Source of the DNA: Poa pratensis
Taxonomy: Eukaryota; Streptophyta; Magnoliopsida; Poales; Poaceae
Assembly (NCBI GenBank): GCA_947311845.1
Contig: CAMZMU010000107.1
Coordinates: 43,818,194 to 43,882,193, forward strand
Reading direction: 5' to 3'
Length of the DNA stretch: 64,000 nucleotides
Positions 11,685 to 23,264 of this stretch are shown here, in pieces (positions within the stretch are counted from its first letter, which is position 1; each line of letters opens with the position of its first letter). A program made the translations under genes and the position numbers. The notes under the pieces were generated by a model. The model was not told the DNA's origin, ran no database searches, and worked only from the letters and a program-made list of their open reading frames with translations.

Positions 11685-12122
11685 ATGGCACGTAACCCAC
11701 CCACCCCTTTTGCTTTGTGTTCCATCCTTGAGAAAGAAAAGTTAACTGGAACAAACTATTCGGATTGGATCCGGAATCTGAGAATTGTTCTCAGGGCTGA
11801 TAAGAAGGAAAGTGTTCTGGATACCCCATTACCAGATGAACCTCTTGACACCGACACTGCTGCAATTAGGACTGCCTACAAGAGAGCATGTGATGAGTCT
11901 CTTGAGGTCAGCTGCCTTATGCTTGCTTGCATGGAACCCGACCTTCAAAAGCAGTTTGATGGTCAGGAAGCGTACGATATGATCGTTGCGCTTAAGGACA
12001 TGTTCCAGACCCAGGCCAGGACTGAAAGGTTCAATGTCGCTAAGGCTTTTGGTGAATGCAAGCTAGCTGAAGGAGTGATGACTCCCAAGTGCAGGAGATC
12101 AATTGTAGTACCTTTCAAATAG
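11685..12122 (+). pseudogene. gag: copia gag, N-terminal part, cut by an LTR insertion
   Basis: Starting at ATG 11685, this encodes the copia gag N-terminus. A LTGTNYSDWIRNLRIVL block is typical of the UBN2-type gag domain, and the later DMFQTQARTERFNVAKAF fits the same family. Native coding ends at 12075, where an AGGAG target duplication and the solo LTR begin; the last 15 codons to the stop are LTR sequence. The frame resumes cleanly after the second AGGAG at 13588-13592, so the gag was open when the LTR element inserted. Confidence 0.85.
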
Positions 12123-13587
12123 AAAAGGTTGTCGAACCCACGAGGAGCTGGAGGTATTGGTTAGTAAGATTGATAAACAAAGCAATGAAAGATGCAAGTG
12201 TTTTTGGTATTTTCGGTTGTATAATTCCAATGCAGCAAGTAACAGTAACAAGTGAAAGCTCTCAAAGAGAGAAAGCCCAATCCTCTTATGTGACAAGAGG
12301 ACAAGCTCAAGTGATATGTGACTTATATGTGGAAAACGTTCCCGAGGGCGGCATGGATAATGCTAGGCATATAGATTTATTAAACAACACGTTGAATATC
12401 TTGTCAAGTTTTAATCTTTTTGGACGGAGCCATAATTCGGTATAGCTAAATAAATAGACTACAGCCCCTTATGATGGATCATGTGGCCAAGTAAATGACT
12501 GCACAAGAGTTATTAAGACAGCCCACCATAGCATTACACTCTAAGGTCCCCGATACTAATACCCTCATACTATAACTTCAAGATTCTAACTCAGTCTTAC
12601 GTGTCCTCCCAAGTCTTCCTCAATTCATTATACTACGGTGTTCTCCTATGAGCCCATATAGGCGAAGTGTTGTGCAGTCGACGTTTGCACAACACCATCA
12701 TAGAATCACATAAAAGATAAACTCTTGACAAAATACCAACACATGTCATATATAAATCATTGCCAATTCATCCTATGCCCTCAGGAACATACGGGAACTA
12801 CTCACAACGTGCAAACATGATCATAATCAGTGGCATAAGTGGTACAACACAATCTGAAATTATAACTTCACCACCAAATAATGACAAGTACTCAATCACT
12901 AACATGAATAGTAGCACAAGACAAGTATCTAGGGTATAACAACTCTCAAACTGCGAGGGGAACGGAGTGGATCACGGTGATGATGATGGAGATGGTGTTG
13001 GTCTTGATGGGGGTGATGATGTAGAGGCCTCCTCCCACGCCAAGGAGGAGAGGTGATGATGATGACGATGATTTCCCCCTTCTCCGGAGCTCCGGAGCAG
13101 CAGGATCTGACCCCCCCTCGGAAGGGATCAGGAGTTTCGCCGCCGCCGCGACCTCGGATGGACTTGGAAAAATTCGGGCGTTACTTTTCGGGCGAGACGA
13201 AGGCGTCGATAAAAAGCCCCAGGCGAGGAGGTGCCCGAGGCCACTTTTAGTGGGCCCCACGCGGCCTAGGGTTTTGGCCGCGTGGGCCCACCCCTTTTGG
13301 GCCTCGTGGCTCTCCTCTCTTCGGTCTTCTTCCCTCTGCCTTTCTCCCGATGAAAAACTGACGTGGTATTTTTCCTTTTATTATTTGGGTTCCTGAAACT
13401 CCTGAAACAATAAAAACAAGAAAATGGGGTTTTCTGCCTCCCAGATATTAAATACCAAAAATGGGGACTTTGTGTGAAAGTCCCCAAAATCATCTAAAAC
13501 ATGTAAAAATAATCATATAATCATGCAAATAACATTCTAGTATGATACTAAAAGTTATATAAATGATGATATAAAATGCACGTATCA
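12076..13587 (-). mobile_element. Solo LTR inserted in copia gag
   Basis: A 1512-bp block lies between perfect 5-bp direct repeats AGGAG (12071-12075 and 13588-13592). It starts TGATGACTCCC and ends ACGTATCA, so it has TG...CA ends on either strand. Its GC-rich stretch and the GGCAGAAAACCCCATTTTC motif, read on the minus strand, match the partial LTR at 37249-37764, which places the sense direction on minus. No internal domain or second LTR is present, so unequal recombination has probably removed the rest of the element. Confidence 0.85.
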
Positions 13588-13592
13588 AGGAG

Positions 13593-15268
13593 CAGCAGTA
13601 GGCCCGCACGTGATCAAGATGCTTGGTTACGCGCAGACTTTGGACAAACTGGGTTTTCCATTGGACCGAGAGTTGGCCACTGATTTCATTTTAGCGTCAC
13701 TTCCAGCCAGCTATGGGCACTTCATTTCGAACTACCATATGCATGGGGTGGAGAAGGACCTTAATGAACTATGTGGGATGCTCAAGACGGCAGAATGTGA
13801 CATTAAGAAGTGTGCAGGGCATGGCCAAGTGTTGGCTGTGCAGAACAAGCCCAGCTTCAAGAAGTATGGTAAGGCCAAGGGAAAGGGAAAGGCTAAAGAT
13901 ACGATCTCCAAGCCAAAACCTAAGCCTAAGGATGGACCTAAACCTGACACAGAATGTTTCCACTGCCATGAGACTGGACACTGGAAAAGAAACTGCAGCA
14001 AGTACCTTTCTATGAAGAAGAGTGGAAGTAAGACTTCTAGCTCAGGTACGCTTGTGGTTAATGTTATAGAGATTTTTCTCGCTGACTCCATTATTAACTC
14101 TTGGGTATTTGATACCGGATCGGTTGCTCACATTTGCAAGTCGATGCAGGGGCTGGTAAGGAGTAGAAGCGTGAGACAAGGAGAAGTTGATCTTCGCGTC
14201 GGAAATAATGCAAAGGTTGCAGCGTTGTCCGTTGGCGTCATGCAACTGCACCTCCCTTCAGGATTTGTGATGGAATTGAATAATTGTTATTACGTTCCAG
14301 CTTTGAGTCGAAACATTATTTCTCCTTCATGTTTGATGAGAGATGGTTATTCATTTGCGAGTAAAGACAATGGTTGTTTAATCTCTAAGAATGATATGTT
14401 TGTGGCTTTTGCATCCATTGTGAATGGGTTGTTTATTTTGAATTCTGATGATGCTCATGATGATGCGCATGTCTATAACATAAGTGCTAAAAGGCTTTGG
14501 CCTAATGATTTGAATCCCACCTATATTTGGCATTGTCGTTTGGGTCATATAAGTGAAAAACGCATGAAGAAACTCCATACTGATGGTATTCTAAATTCGT
14601 TTGATTTTGAATCATACGAGACATGCGAAGCATGTTTGCTTGGAAAGATGACCAAGTCGCCTTTCAATGGTTCTCCAGAGAGGGCGACAGACTTGTTGGA
14701 ACTCGTGCATACTAATGTATGTGGACCAATGAGCACGACCGCACGAGGTGGTTTTCACTACTTCATAACTTTCACTGATGATTTTAGTAGATATGGATAT
14801 GTCTACCTAATGAAGCATAAATCTGAAACTTTTGAAGTGTTCAAGGAATTCCAGAATGAAGTTGAAAATCAACGTGGCAAGAAAATTAAAGCTCTACGAT
14901 CAGATCGTGGAGGAGAGTATTTGAGCCATGAATTTAGCAATCATCTGAAGAGTTGTGGAATAGTTTCACAACTTACGCCGCCCGGGACGCCTCAAAGAAA
15001 TGGGGTGTCCGAACGACGTAATCAAACTTTGTTGGACATGGTTCGATCAATGATGAGCCAGTCAGATCTACCATTATCGTTTTGGGGTTACGCTCTAGAA
15101 ACAACAGCTCACACACTAAACAGGGTGCCATCTAAATCCGTAGTGAAGACACCATATGAGATGTGGAATGGGAAGAGTCCCAAGTTGTCTTTTTTAAAGA
15201 TTTGGGGATGTGATGCATTTGTCAAGCGACTCCAGTCGGACAAGCTCACACCCAAGTCGGATAAGTGA
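13593..15268 (+). pseudogene. pol: copia gag C-terminus, protease and integrase
   Basis: One open frame runs to a TGA at 15266-15268. In order it holds a CFHCHETGHWKRNC zinc knuckle, a WVFDTGS protease-like motif, an HCRLGH...CEACLLGK zinc-binding integrase N-terminus, and the integrase core with RSDRGGEY and NGVSERRNQT. The position that is normally the first catalytic Asp (DVCGPM in relatives) is Asn here (TNVCGPM, codon 14714-14716). The terminal TGA falls before FVGYPKET, which relatives continue without a stop. This makes it non-functional. Confidence 0.9.
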
Positions 15269-15546
15269 ATATTCGTAGGATATCCGAAAGAAACCTTAGG
15301 ATATTACTTCTACAACCGAGAAGAGGGCAAAGTGTTTGTCGCTCGGAGCGGTGTTTTCCTCGAGAAAGAGTTTCTCAAGAAAGAGGTAAGTGGAAGAACG
15401 GTGCAGCTTGATGAAGTTCAAGCTAAGCCAATCGGGGAGGACTCAACGAGCGATGCCGTCATGGCAGAACGAGTTGAGGAACCCGTGGCAAGAGATACAC
15501 CAGCACTACGAAGGTCGGAAAGGCTCAAAACGCGCGAGAAATATTA
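15269..15546 (+). pseudogene. copia integrase-RT linker with a 30-bp tandem duplication
   Basis: The coding sequence carries on past the TGA in the same frame, with FVGYPKET then YYFYNREEGKVFVARSGVF. Near 15533-15592 a 30-bp unit (GAAATATTATTGTTGGACAA core) is repeated in tandem. By the second copy the downstream RT frame is the open one, so a small indel sits at this repeat. Confidence 0.75.
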
Positions 15547-16668
15547 TTGTTGGACAATGAGACGCGTGAAATATTATTGTTGGACAATGATGAGCCTTCG
15601 ACATATGCGGAAGCAATGAAGGACCCAGACTCTGAGAAATGGCAATGTGCCATGAGATCCGAAATAGAGTCCATGGATGACAATCAAGTTTGGAACTTGG
15701 TTGACCTGCCCGATGGCCATAAAACCATCGAGTGCAAATGGATCTATAAGAAGAAGATTGATATGGATGGAAATGTTCACATCTATAAAGCACGGCTTGT
15801 CGCAAAAGGTTTTCGACAAGTTCATGGAATTGACTACGAGGAGACTTTCTCGCCCGTAGTGATGCTTAAATCTATTCGGATAATTTTAGTTATTGCTGCA
15901 TATTTCGATTATGAGATATGGCAAATGGATGTCAAGACGGCTTTCCTAAATGGAAACCTTGCCGAGGACGTGTATATGATGCAGCCCGAGGGTTTTGTCA
16001 ATCCTAAAAATGCTAGAAAGGTTTGCAAACTTCAGAAGTCCATCTATGGACTGAAGCAAGCATCTCGGAGTTGGAACATTCGTTTTGATGAAGTGGTCCA
16101 AGGATTTGGCTTCACCAAAATCAAATCAGATTCTTGTGTTTACAAGAAAGTTAGTGGGAGCTCGCTCGTATTTCTGGTCTTGTATGTGGATGACATACTC
16201 TTGATAGGAAATGACATTCCTATGCTTGAATCCATTAAGACCTCATTGAAGAATAGTTTTTCGATGAAGGACTTAGGGGAAGCGGCATACATTCTGGGAA
16301 TTAAGATCTATAGAGATAGATCAAGGAGGCTAATAGGATTAAGCCAGAGTACATACATTGACAAAGTGATAAATAGATTCGGCATGGAAGATGCAAAGAA
16401 AGGGTTCTTGCCCATGTCTCATGGCATACATCTCAGCAAGACGCAGTGTCCTTCGACTACTGCTGAGCGAGAGCGCATGAAAAAGATCTCATACACTTCG
16501 GCAATTGGGTCTATTATGTATGCAATGATTTGTACTCGCCCAGATGTTTCTTATGCTCTAAGTGTTACGAGCAGATACAAGGCTGATTACGGTGAAAGTC
16601 ACTGGACAGCGGTAAAGAATATCCTTAAGTACTTGAAAAGGATTAAGGACATGTTCCTAGATTACTGA
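15547..16668 (+). pseudogene. pol: copia reverse transcriptase and start of RNase H
   Basis: This frame encodes the copia RT: WNLVDLP, KWIYKKK, KARLVAKGF, QMDVKTAFLNGNL, SIYGLKQASRSW and the catalytic YVDDILLIG. It ends TRPDVSYALSVTSRY and then a TGA at 16666-16668 inside the RNase H lead-in. It lies in a different frame from the integrase segment. The RT core motifs are kept, but the polyprotein as a whole is broken. Confidence 0.9.
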
Positions 16669-17145
16669 GGTGAGGAGGAGCTCCTTGTAAATGGTTACAC
16701 CGATGCTAGTTTCCAAACCGATGTGGATGATTCCAAGTCGCAATCGGGCTATGTGTTCACATTGAACGGTGGGGCGGTTAGCTAGAAGAGTTCCAAGCAG
16801 GATACGGTTGCTCATTCTACAATGGAGGCCGAGTATTATGCTGCGGCAGAAGCCGGCATGGAAAGTGTTTGGATGAAGAATTTCCTTACGGATCTTGGTG
16901 TTATCCCTTGTGCGTCCAATCCATTGGATCTCTACTGTGATAATAGTGGAACCATTGCGATAGCGAAGGAGCCAAGGAATCACCAGAAGTCCAAACACTT
17001 TATGCGGCGGTTTCATCTCATTCGACAGTTCATCGAACAAGGTGAAATAAACTTGTGCAAAATACATACGGATCTGAATGTGGCTGATCCGTTGACAAAG
17101 CCTCTCTCACAGAAGAATCATGATAAGCACACAAGACGAGATGAA
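16669..17145 (+). pseudogene. pol: copia RNase H, C-terminal end of pol
   Basis: The frame continues from the RT with GYTDASF, then a TAG at 16783-16785 replaces the conserved Trp of the S-W-K-S-KQ motif. MEAEYYAAAEAG, LYCDNSG and HQKSKHFMRRFH follow, then ADPLTKPLSQ, the usual copia pol ending. Homology ends at the CACTA junction. Confidence 0.88.
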
Positions 17146-19090
17146 TGATATCATCCACGATGTGGACCAACAGATGCACGCAAATTTCAAAGAATGCGGG
17201 CGGGAAGTACATCTCAAACTCGCATAGTATCACAACAATCTCTTCCTGCAGCGTTGAGAGTCTCTTTGCGGTGATTGACTTTCGAGAGATCACGTCAAAG
17301 AAGTTACAGAGTCCAAAAAGGGTCTCACGGACGTGCTTGTCCATTATTCCTCGGATCGCAACTGGGAATATATGTGTCATCATCACGTGACAATCATGAG
17401 ACTTCATACCGCTGAAATTCTTTTTCTGCCAGTCTAAGAATCTGCTTATCAGCCCCGAGTAACCCAAAGGCACTTTGACTCCTAGAAGGCACTTCATCAA
17501 TTGTTCGAACTCCTTAGGACTAAGAGTGAAGCAAGAGGGGGGACAGTAATAGTCATTCTTCTTAACCCTTTTGGCATTGTGACCGTCTGTCTCCTCATCC
17601 AACTGGTCGTCTACCACATTTTTGCGCTGCGCATGAAGCTCTTCCCTGATGTTCATATGTTTAAGGTCAAATCTTGCTTTTGGCCCATCTTTGGTCCTGT
17701 CCGCCATGTGGAGCACAGTGCCAAACATACTCTCGAACACATTCTTCGTGACATGCATTAGATCAAGGCAATTTGGCGTAGTGTAGATGGGCCAGTATGG
17801 CAAGTCCCAAAACACAGACCTCGTCTTCCAAACACCACAGAGCGGTTTTGGCGCCTTTCGCTTCTTTCCCGGCTCAGGGCACTCTTGCCATTCATTCAGC
17901 AACTCGTAAATGTCATTGCCGCTCTTCTTAAGTGGAGGTGCTCAGAGCTCATCTTCACCGTTGAAAAGGTCTCCACGCCATCTCCATGGGTCTTCATCGT
18001 TTAGCCACCTTCGATGGCCCATGTAGACGGTTTTCGAAGAACCAGCTTTCTCCAACTGGTGGAATGTCGGATCATCCAGGCACCTGACACATCCGAAATA
18101 TCCGTGGCACACCTGGCCGGCAACGTATGTGTAGCCGGGCAAATCGTGCACTGTACACAGCAAGGCAGCTCTCATAGGGAAATAATCTTCTGCGATGGCG
18201 TCCCAAGTGGAACCCCTTGGGACGACCATAACGTGTCTAGCTCATCTTTCAGTAGCTTCAGATACAGATTGATGTCGCTGCCAGGTTGTTTCGGCCCTTG
18301 AATTAGCATGCTCATGTGTATGTACTTCCTTTTCATACACAACCAGGGAGGTAGGTTGTATATCCATACAAACACGGGCCACTTGTTGTGTGAACTGCTC
18401 TGGTTGCCAAACGGATTGAGACCGTCGGTGCTGCAACCCAATCTGATATTCCTTGGCTCGTCTCCAAAGTCTGCATCGAAAGAGTCTAATGCTTTCCACT
18501 AGCTTGCATCCGAAGGGTGTGTCAGAATTATCTTTTCACTCCGGTCTGAATCTTGCACCACTGCCGCCTTTCTTTCCGCGTGCCAGCGCATAAGCTTTGC
18601 TTCCTTACGGTTTGCGAAATATCGCTGCAGACGAGGAATGAGCGAAAAGTACCACACAACTTTGCGAGGGGCTTTCTTCCCGGACTTGTATCGATCGGCA
18701 TTGCACACTGTACATTTGGTCATTCCCTCGTCCTCTTTCCGAAATATGTAGCAATCGAAGATGCACACATGGTACCTCTCATGCGGTAAATCAAAGGGGC
18801 ACACGACTTTCTTGGCTTCGTCACAACTTTAGGACACGTGTTGCCCTTCGGAAGGATACCGTGCAAGTATTCCAGGTTAGCGTCGACGCTTATATCGCTC
18901 AATTTGTGTCTTGTCTTCATCTGCAGAAAATCAAGCGATACTTTCAAGCGGAAGCTTCTGGTCGCAGCCTGGATACAATGGAGTATTTGAATCTTTCTCC
19001 AATTGCGCCAGCTTAGATTCCCTGTTAGCTGTCTTCTGAAGAAACAATTCTGTTAGATGAGGGTCCCGCACGACTGAAGTTAGCGGTGTC
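17146..19090 (-). pseudogene. CACTA (En/Spm) TNP2 transposase, frameshifted and truncated
   Basis: Read on the minus strand from 19090 to 17146 there is a TNP2-type transposase in several frames. The N-terminal part has TPLYPGCD and a cysteine segment CTVCNADRYK. It continues KKAPRKVVWYF and KLMRWHAERK, then the core CSTDGLNPFGN, YNLPPWLCMKR and LIQGPKQPGSDI. The end is THIFPVAIRGIMDKHV and PPAFFEICVHLLVHIVDDI, typical of the DUF4218 region. At least three frame changes are needed and no CACTA terminal repeats were found. The gypsy-like LTR at 19091 cuts it on one side and the copia junction on the other. Confidence 0.88.
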
Positions 19091-20485
19091 TGATACGTCC
19101 AAAACGTATCTACTTTCCCGAACACTTTTGCTATTGTTTTACCTCTAACTTGTGTGTTTTGAATACAACTAATGCGGACTAACGCTGTTTTCAGCAGAAT
19201 TGCCCTGGTGTCTTGTTTTTGTGCAGAAAGTCAACTTTCGGGAAAAACACCAGAAAAGATCGCAAACCTCCTATTTTACCAGAAGACTCACGGAGCCAGA
19301 AGGGGAGGCAGAGATGGGCCACGAGTGGCCCAAACCACAGGGGGCGCGGCCAAGGGGCCCACCGCGCCAGCCACTGAGGAGGGCGACTCGGCACCTCCCC
19401 GAGTCCCCCTTTCGACTACTTAACCCTCTCTGACCTAAAACGCGAGGGGGTCGTCCACTTCATCCAGAAACATCACCGTACGCCGCCGCCATCGCGAAAC
19501 CTATTTCGGGGACCAGAAACTCCGTTCTGGCACTCCGCCGGGACGGGGAATTGGAGGAGATCATCGCCATCATCATCACCGACGCTTCTCCATCGACCAT
19601 CCATGTTTCCCCCATCCATGTGTGAGTAATTCCCTGCTGTAGGCTGAGGGGGATGGTAGGGATTGGATGAGATTGTTCATGTAATAAGTTATAAGATCAT
19701 TAGGGCATGGTGCCTAGTATCCGTTGTTAGTACTTATTGATGTTGTTGCAACTTGTTGAGCTTAATGCTTGTCACTAGGGCCCGAGTGCCATGATTTCAG
19801 ATCTGAACATGTTATTGTTTCATAATGATATGCACTGTTTATTGATCATACCTGCAAGTTGTATACACATATTGTTGTCCGGAACCCGAGGTCCCAAAGT
19901 GACAATAATTGGGACAGCCGAGGGGAATGGCTGCGATGTGAGGATCACATGTGTTCACGGCGTGTTAATGCTTTGCTCCGGTACTTTATTAAAAGGAGTA
20001 CCTTAATTACCAGTAGATTCCCTTGAGGCCCGGCTGCCACCGGCTGGTAGGACAGAAGATGTTGTACAAGTTTCTCATTGCGAGCACGTACGACTATATA
20101 CGGAACACATGCCTATGTTTACTTAGTACTTGGATGCTTTATCATTATTATCTGCAATGCCTATGTCTTGATTATTATATGAGCTATCTTATCCATGCAG
20201 CGCCCGTTCATCCATCCCTATGCCTACAGTGTTTTAATCCTACTGTTTACTGCAATCACTACTGCTGTCTCTATTTACTGCTGCTATTATTTCACCGCTA
20301 CTACTGCTATAAAACTGTTGCTACTGATAATCTGTGTCGAGCAAGACTATTCACAGGTGCAGCTGAATTGACAACTCCGCTGTTAAGGCTCTCAAGTATT
20401 CTTTGGCTCCCCTTGTGTCGAATCAATAAATTGGGTTTTACTTCCCTCGAAGACTGTTGCGATCCCCTATACTTGTGGGTCATCA
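19091..20485 (+). repeat. 5' LTR, 1395 bp
   Basis: It begins TGATACGTCC right after CACTA sequence and ends GGGTCATCA, with the primer binding site 11 bp further on. Over the 770 bp shared with the 3' LTR I count two substitutions and one 3-bp indel. The left 5-bp flank is GTGTC; the matching right flank is lost with the truncated 3' LTR. Confidence 0.85.
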
Positions 20486-20496
20486 AGACTATTTTC

Positions 20497-20514
20497 TGGC
20501 GCCGTTGCCGGGGA
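20497..20514 (+). promoter_or_regulatory. Primer binding site for tRNA-Asp
   Basis: TGGCGCCGTTGCCGGGGA is complementary to the 3' end of plant tRNA-Asp(GUC) including CCA, as I remember that tRNA. It lies 11 bp inside the LTR end, the expected place for minus-strand priming. Confidence 0.8.
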
Positions 20515-20573
20515 GCATAGCTTTATTTGTGAGTTCACTTGTGATCTATATTGCTCGCTGAAATTTATTCATC

Positions 20574-23264
20574 ATGGGTAAAGCTCGTGATGAGAGGGTC
20601 CGTGTATTGCCATCCACTACAAGAAAAGGTACGACACTTAGTACCTCTGCTGCTCTTGACTCACCATCTGTATTGAGTCAACTTGTTACACCACCACAAT
20701 CTTCACGTGTTGGTACTACTGCTGAATCTGAAATTGCCTCTGATAATGTTGATGATGCTTCTACTGTGATTGATGAGAATATTTCATTAGGTCCACTTTT
20801 AGATGCTGCTATTGCTAAGTCTAAACAACTTGAAAATACTAGAACACCTAATGGAAGTCCTACTACTCCTGTTTATTCACCTGAGTTAAGGGATTATACT
20901 TGTGATGATGATCCTGATGAAACTTATGTGGAACTTGATGATGATTTTATTGATAAATGTAATGCTACTACTGGTGCAAGTAATATGAGAAATTTTCTTG
21001 CACAACATGCTGTTAAATACAAGTTGTCACCTGATCCTAAGTTTGCCACTTCTCCTATAAACATTAAAGATAAGGATTATGATTTTTCTCTTGATTTATC
21101 TCATATATCTATTGTTGAGAAAACTCCTTTTTGTGGCACTAAGAGTGAAAGTGCTGTAGAGCACATGAATGAGCTCTCTACTTTGAGTGGCTTATTTTCT
21201 GATGATATTAAGAAGCGTAGCTATTTTGTTGCTAAGATTTTTCCTTTCTCATTAAAAGATGATGCTAAAGCTTGGTATAACAACTTGTCTCCTGGTTCTA
21301 TTACTAGTCCTACTGGTTTGCTTGATGTTTTCTTTCAGAAATATTTCCCTGCTAGTGCTCAACATGATGCTTTGCAGAGAATTTATAACTTTGACCAGGA
21401 AGATGAAGAGAAACTTCCAGAGGCATGGACAAGGTTTTGCTCTCTTATCAGAGCTCGGCCTGGACATGATTTGGAAAAGCATGATCTACTTGATATATTT
21501 TACAGTGGACTAACTATTGAATCTAGAGCATATCTGGATAGTTGTGCTAGTTGTGTTTTCAGGAAAAGAACCCCTGAAGAAGCTGAAGAATTATTGGCTA
21601 AAATCAGCCAGAATTATGATGATTGGACTCTACCTGCGCCGACCCCCACACCTACACCGACACCAATATCAAAGAAGAGGGGAGGTATGATTGAATTGAA
21701 TGATGAAACAATGAGGGAGGCCAAGAAGACTCTCATTGAGAAGGGTATTAAATCTGAAGATGTGAAGAACCTTCCACCTATTGAAGATTTGTGTAAGCCA
21801 ATTCCTCATCCATCCATAATTGAGGTTCACTCTCTCCACAGGTTCGATGAAGGAGATATTCCCTACTCTAAACCACCTGATCAATGCTTAGATGAATTTG
21901 ATAATTATGTTATTAAGCAAGATAATTTTAATATGAGAGTAGAGAATCATTTGCATGAAAACTCTCAAGCTATTAGTAAGTTGCATGATATTGTGGAGAG
22001 AACCTCCAATGATGTTAAGATGCTTATTAAACATTTCCATATGGTTCAAACTCAAATTGATCAACTCACTAAAGTGCAACAAGACATGTTAGCCAATGCT
22101 TCTAAAGAAAAATTAAAACCTGTCTATGTTAGCACTAGAAGTGGAGCTCATACTCAGGATCCTTTATATCCTGAGGGACATCCTAAAAGAATTGAACAAG
22201 ATTCTCAACTAGCTGAAAATCCAGTTTCTCCTTCTAAGAAAAAGAAGAAGAAGAAACATAAAAATGTTGTAGAATCCTCTGAAACTGTTAATGATCCTAA
22301 TAGTATATCTATCTCTGATGCTGAAACTGAAAGTGGTAATGAACTTGATAGTGATAAGGATAAAAATGATGCTCTTGATAAAGAAGTTAGTGAAAAGGAA
22401 CCTGAAAAGCATACTAAAAACACAAAGTACACTAAGGAAGACTTCATTGCTAAGAAACATGGTAATGAAAGGGAACCTTGGGTTCAAAAGCAAATGCCTT
22501 TTCCAACTAAGAAACTAAAATCAAAGGAAGAAGAACATTATAATAAATTTTGTGAATGGATGAAACCCTTGTTCTTGCAAATTCCTTTGACTGATGCTAT
22601 TAAATTGCCTCCTTACTCAAAGTATATGAAAGATATTGTTTCTAACAAGAGGAAAATTCCTAATGAGGAAATTTCTACTATGCTTGCTAATTATTCTTTC
22701 AATGGCAAGGTTCCTAAGAAGCTTGGAGATCCAGGTATACCAACCATCCCTTGCTCCATCAAGAATAATTATGTTAGAACTGCTTTATGTGATTTGGGAG
22801 CAGGAGTTAGTGTTATGCCTTTTTCTCTCTATAAGAGACTCTATCTTGATAAATTGATACCTACTGATATATCTTTGCAAATGGCTGATAAATCTACTGC
22901 TGTTCCTGTTGGCATTTGTGAGGATGTCCCTGTTCAAGTGGCTAACAATTGTTTAATTTTGACTGATTTTGTTGTTCTTGAAATGCCTGAAGATGATAAT
23001 ATGTCTATTATTCTTGGAAGACCTTTTCTAAATACTGCAGGTGCTGTTATTGATTGCAATAAAGGAAAAGTAACTTTCAATGTTAATGATAAAGAACATA
23101 CTGTTTATTTCCCCAAGAAAGTTGACAAGATTTATGGAGTCAATACCATCTCCAATTTTAAAACTATCAAAGTGGGAAGTATTGATTGCCCTATATATGA
23201 TCATCAAGAAGGATATCAAAACATTATGATTGGATCCATATCAATACAATACAAGGTAACATGA
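20574..23264 (+). CDS. gag-pro: Retrotransposon gag-protease polyprotein, 896 residues
   Basis: The ATG at 20574 opens an uninterrupted frame. An acidic N-terminal part leads into a Ty3/gypsy-type gag around residues 190-350 (KIFPFSLKDDAKAWYNNL, FFQKYFPASAQ). Then come a proline-threonine repeat, a lysine run (about 556-561) and an acidic stretch. A retropepsin-like domain near residue 740 has CDLGAGVSVMP with the D-x-G catalytic signature and a downstream IILGRPFLNTAG, as in gypsy proteases. I see no classical CCHC knuckle. The frame stops at TGA 23262-23264 and no RT follows. Its intactness agrees with the near-identical LTRs. Confidence 0.88.
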   Translation: MGKARDERVRVLPSTTRKGTTLSTSAALDSPSVLSQLVTPPQSSRVGTTAESEIASDNVDDASTVIDENISLGPLLDAAIAKSKQLENTRTPNGSPTTPVYSPELRDYTCDDDPDETYVELDDDFIDKCNATTGASNMRNFLAQHAVKYKLSPDPKFATSPINIKDKDYDFSLDLSHISIVEKTPFCGTKSESAVEHMNELSTLSGLFSDDIKKRSYFVAKIFPFSLKDDAKAWYNNLSPGSITSPTGLLDVFFQKYFPASAQHDALQRIYNFDQEDEEKLPEAWTRFCSLIRARPGHDLEKHDLLDIFYSGLTIESRAYLDSCASCVFRKRTPEEAEELLAKISQNYDDWTLPAPTPTPTPTPISKKRGGMIELNDETMREAKKTLIEKGIKSEDVKNLPPIEDLCKPIPHPSIIEVHSLHRFDEGDIPYSKPPDQCLDEFDNYVIKQDNFNMRVENHLHENSQAISKLHDIVERTSNDVKMLIKHFHMVQTQIDQLTKVQQDMLANASKEKLKPVYVSTRSGAHTQDPLYPEGHPKRIEQDSQLAENPVSPSKKKKKKKHKNVVESSETVNDPNSISISDAETESGNELDSDKDKNDALDKEVSEKEPEKHTKNTKYTKEDFIAKKHGNEREPWVQKQMPFPTKKLKSKEEEHYNKFCEWMKPLFLQIPLTDAIKLPPYSKYMKDIVSNKRKIPNEEISTMLANYSFNGKVPKKLGDPGIPTIPCSIKNNYVRTALCDLGAGVSVMPFSLYKRLYLDKLIPTDISLQMADKSTAVPVGICEDVPVQVANNCLILTDFVVLEMPEDDNMSIILGRPFLNTAGAVIDCNKGKVTFNVNDKEHTVYFPKKVDKIYGVNTISNFKTIKVGSIDCPIYDHQEGYQNIMIGSISIQYKVT

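Larger units (their letters stand above)
11662..17145 (+). mobile_element. Decayed Ty1/copia retrotransposon, 3' end missing
   Basis: The copia order gag, protease, integrase, reverse transcriptase, RNase H is visible on the plus strand. The element is interrupted by a solo LTR (12076-13587). Its 3' LTR is absent: coding homology stops close to 17145, where opposite-strand CACTA sequence begins. A stop codon, a shift between the integrase and RT frames, and two later stops show that it is inactive. Confidence 0.9.

Noticed and set aside
19172..19433. Short open frames repeated at 27334-27593
   Set aside because: They fall inside the two LTR copies and are repeated because the LTRs are; no coding evidence.
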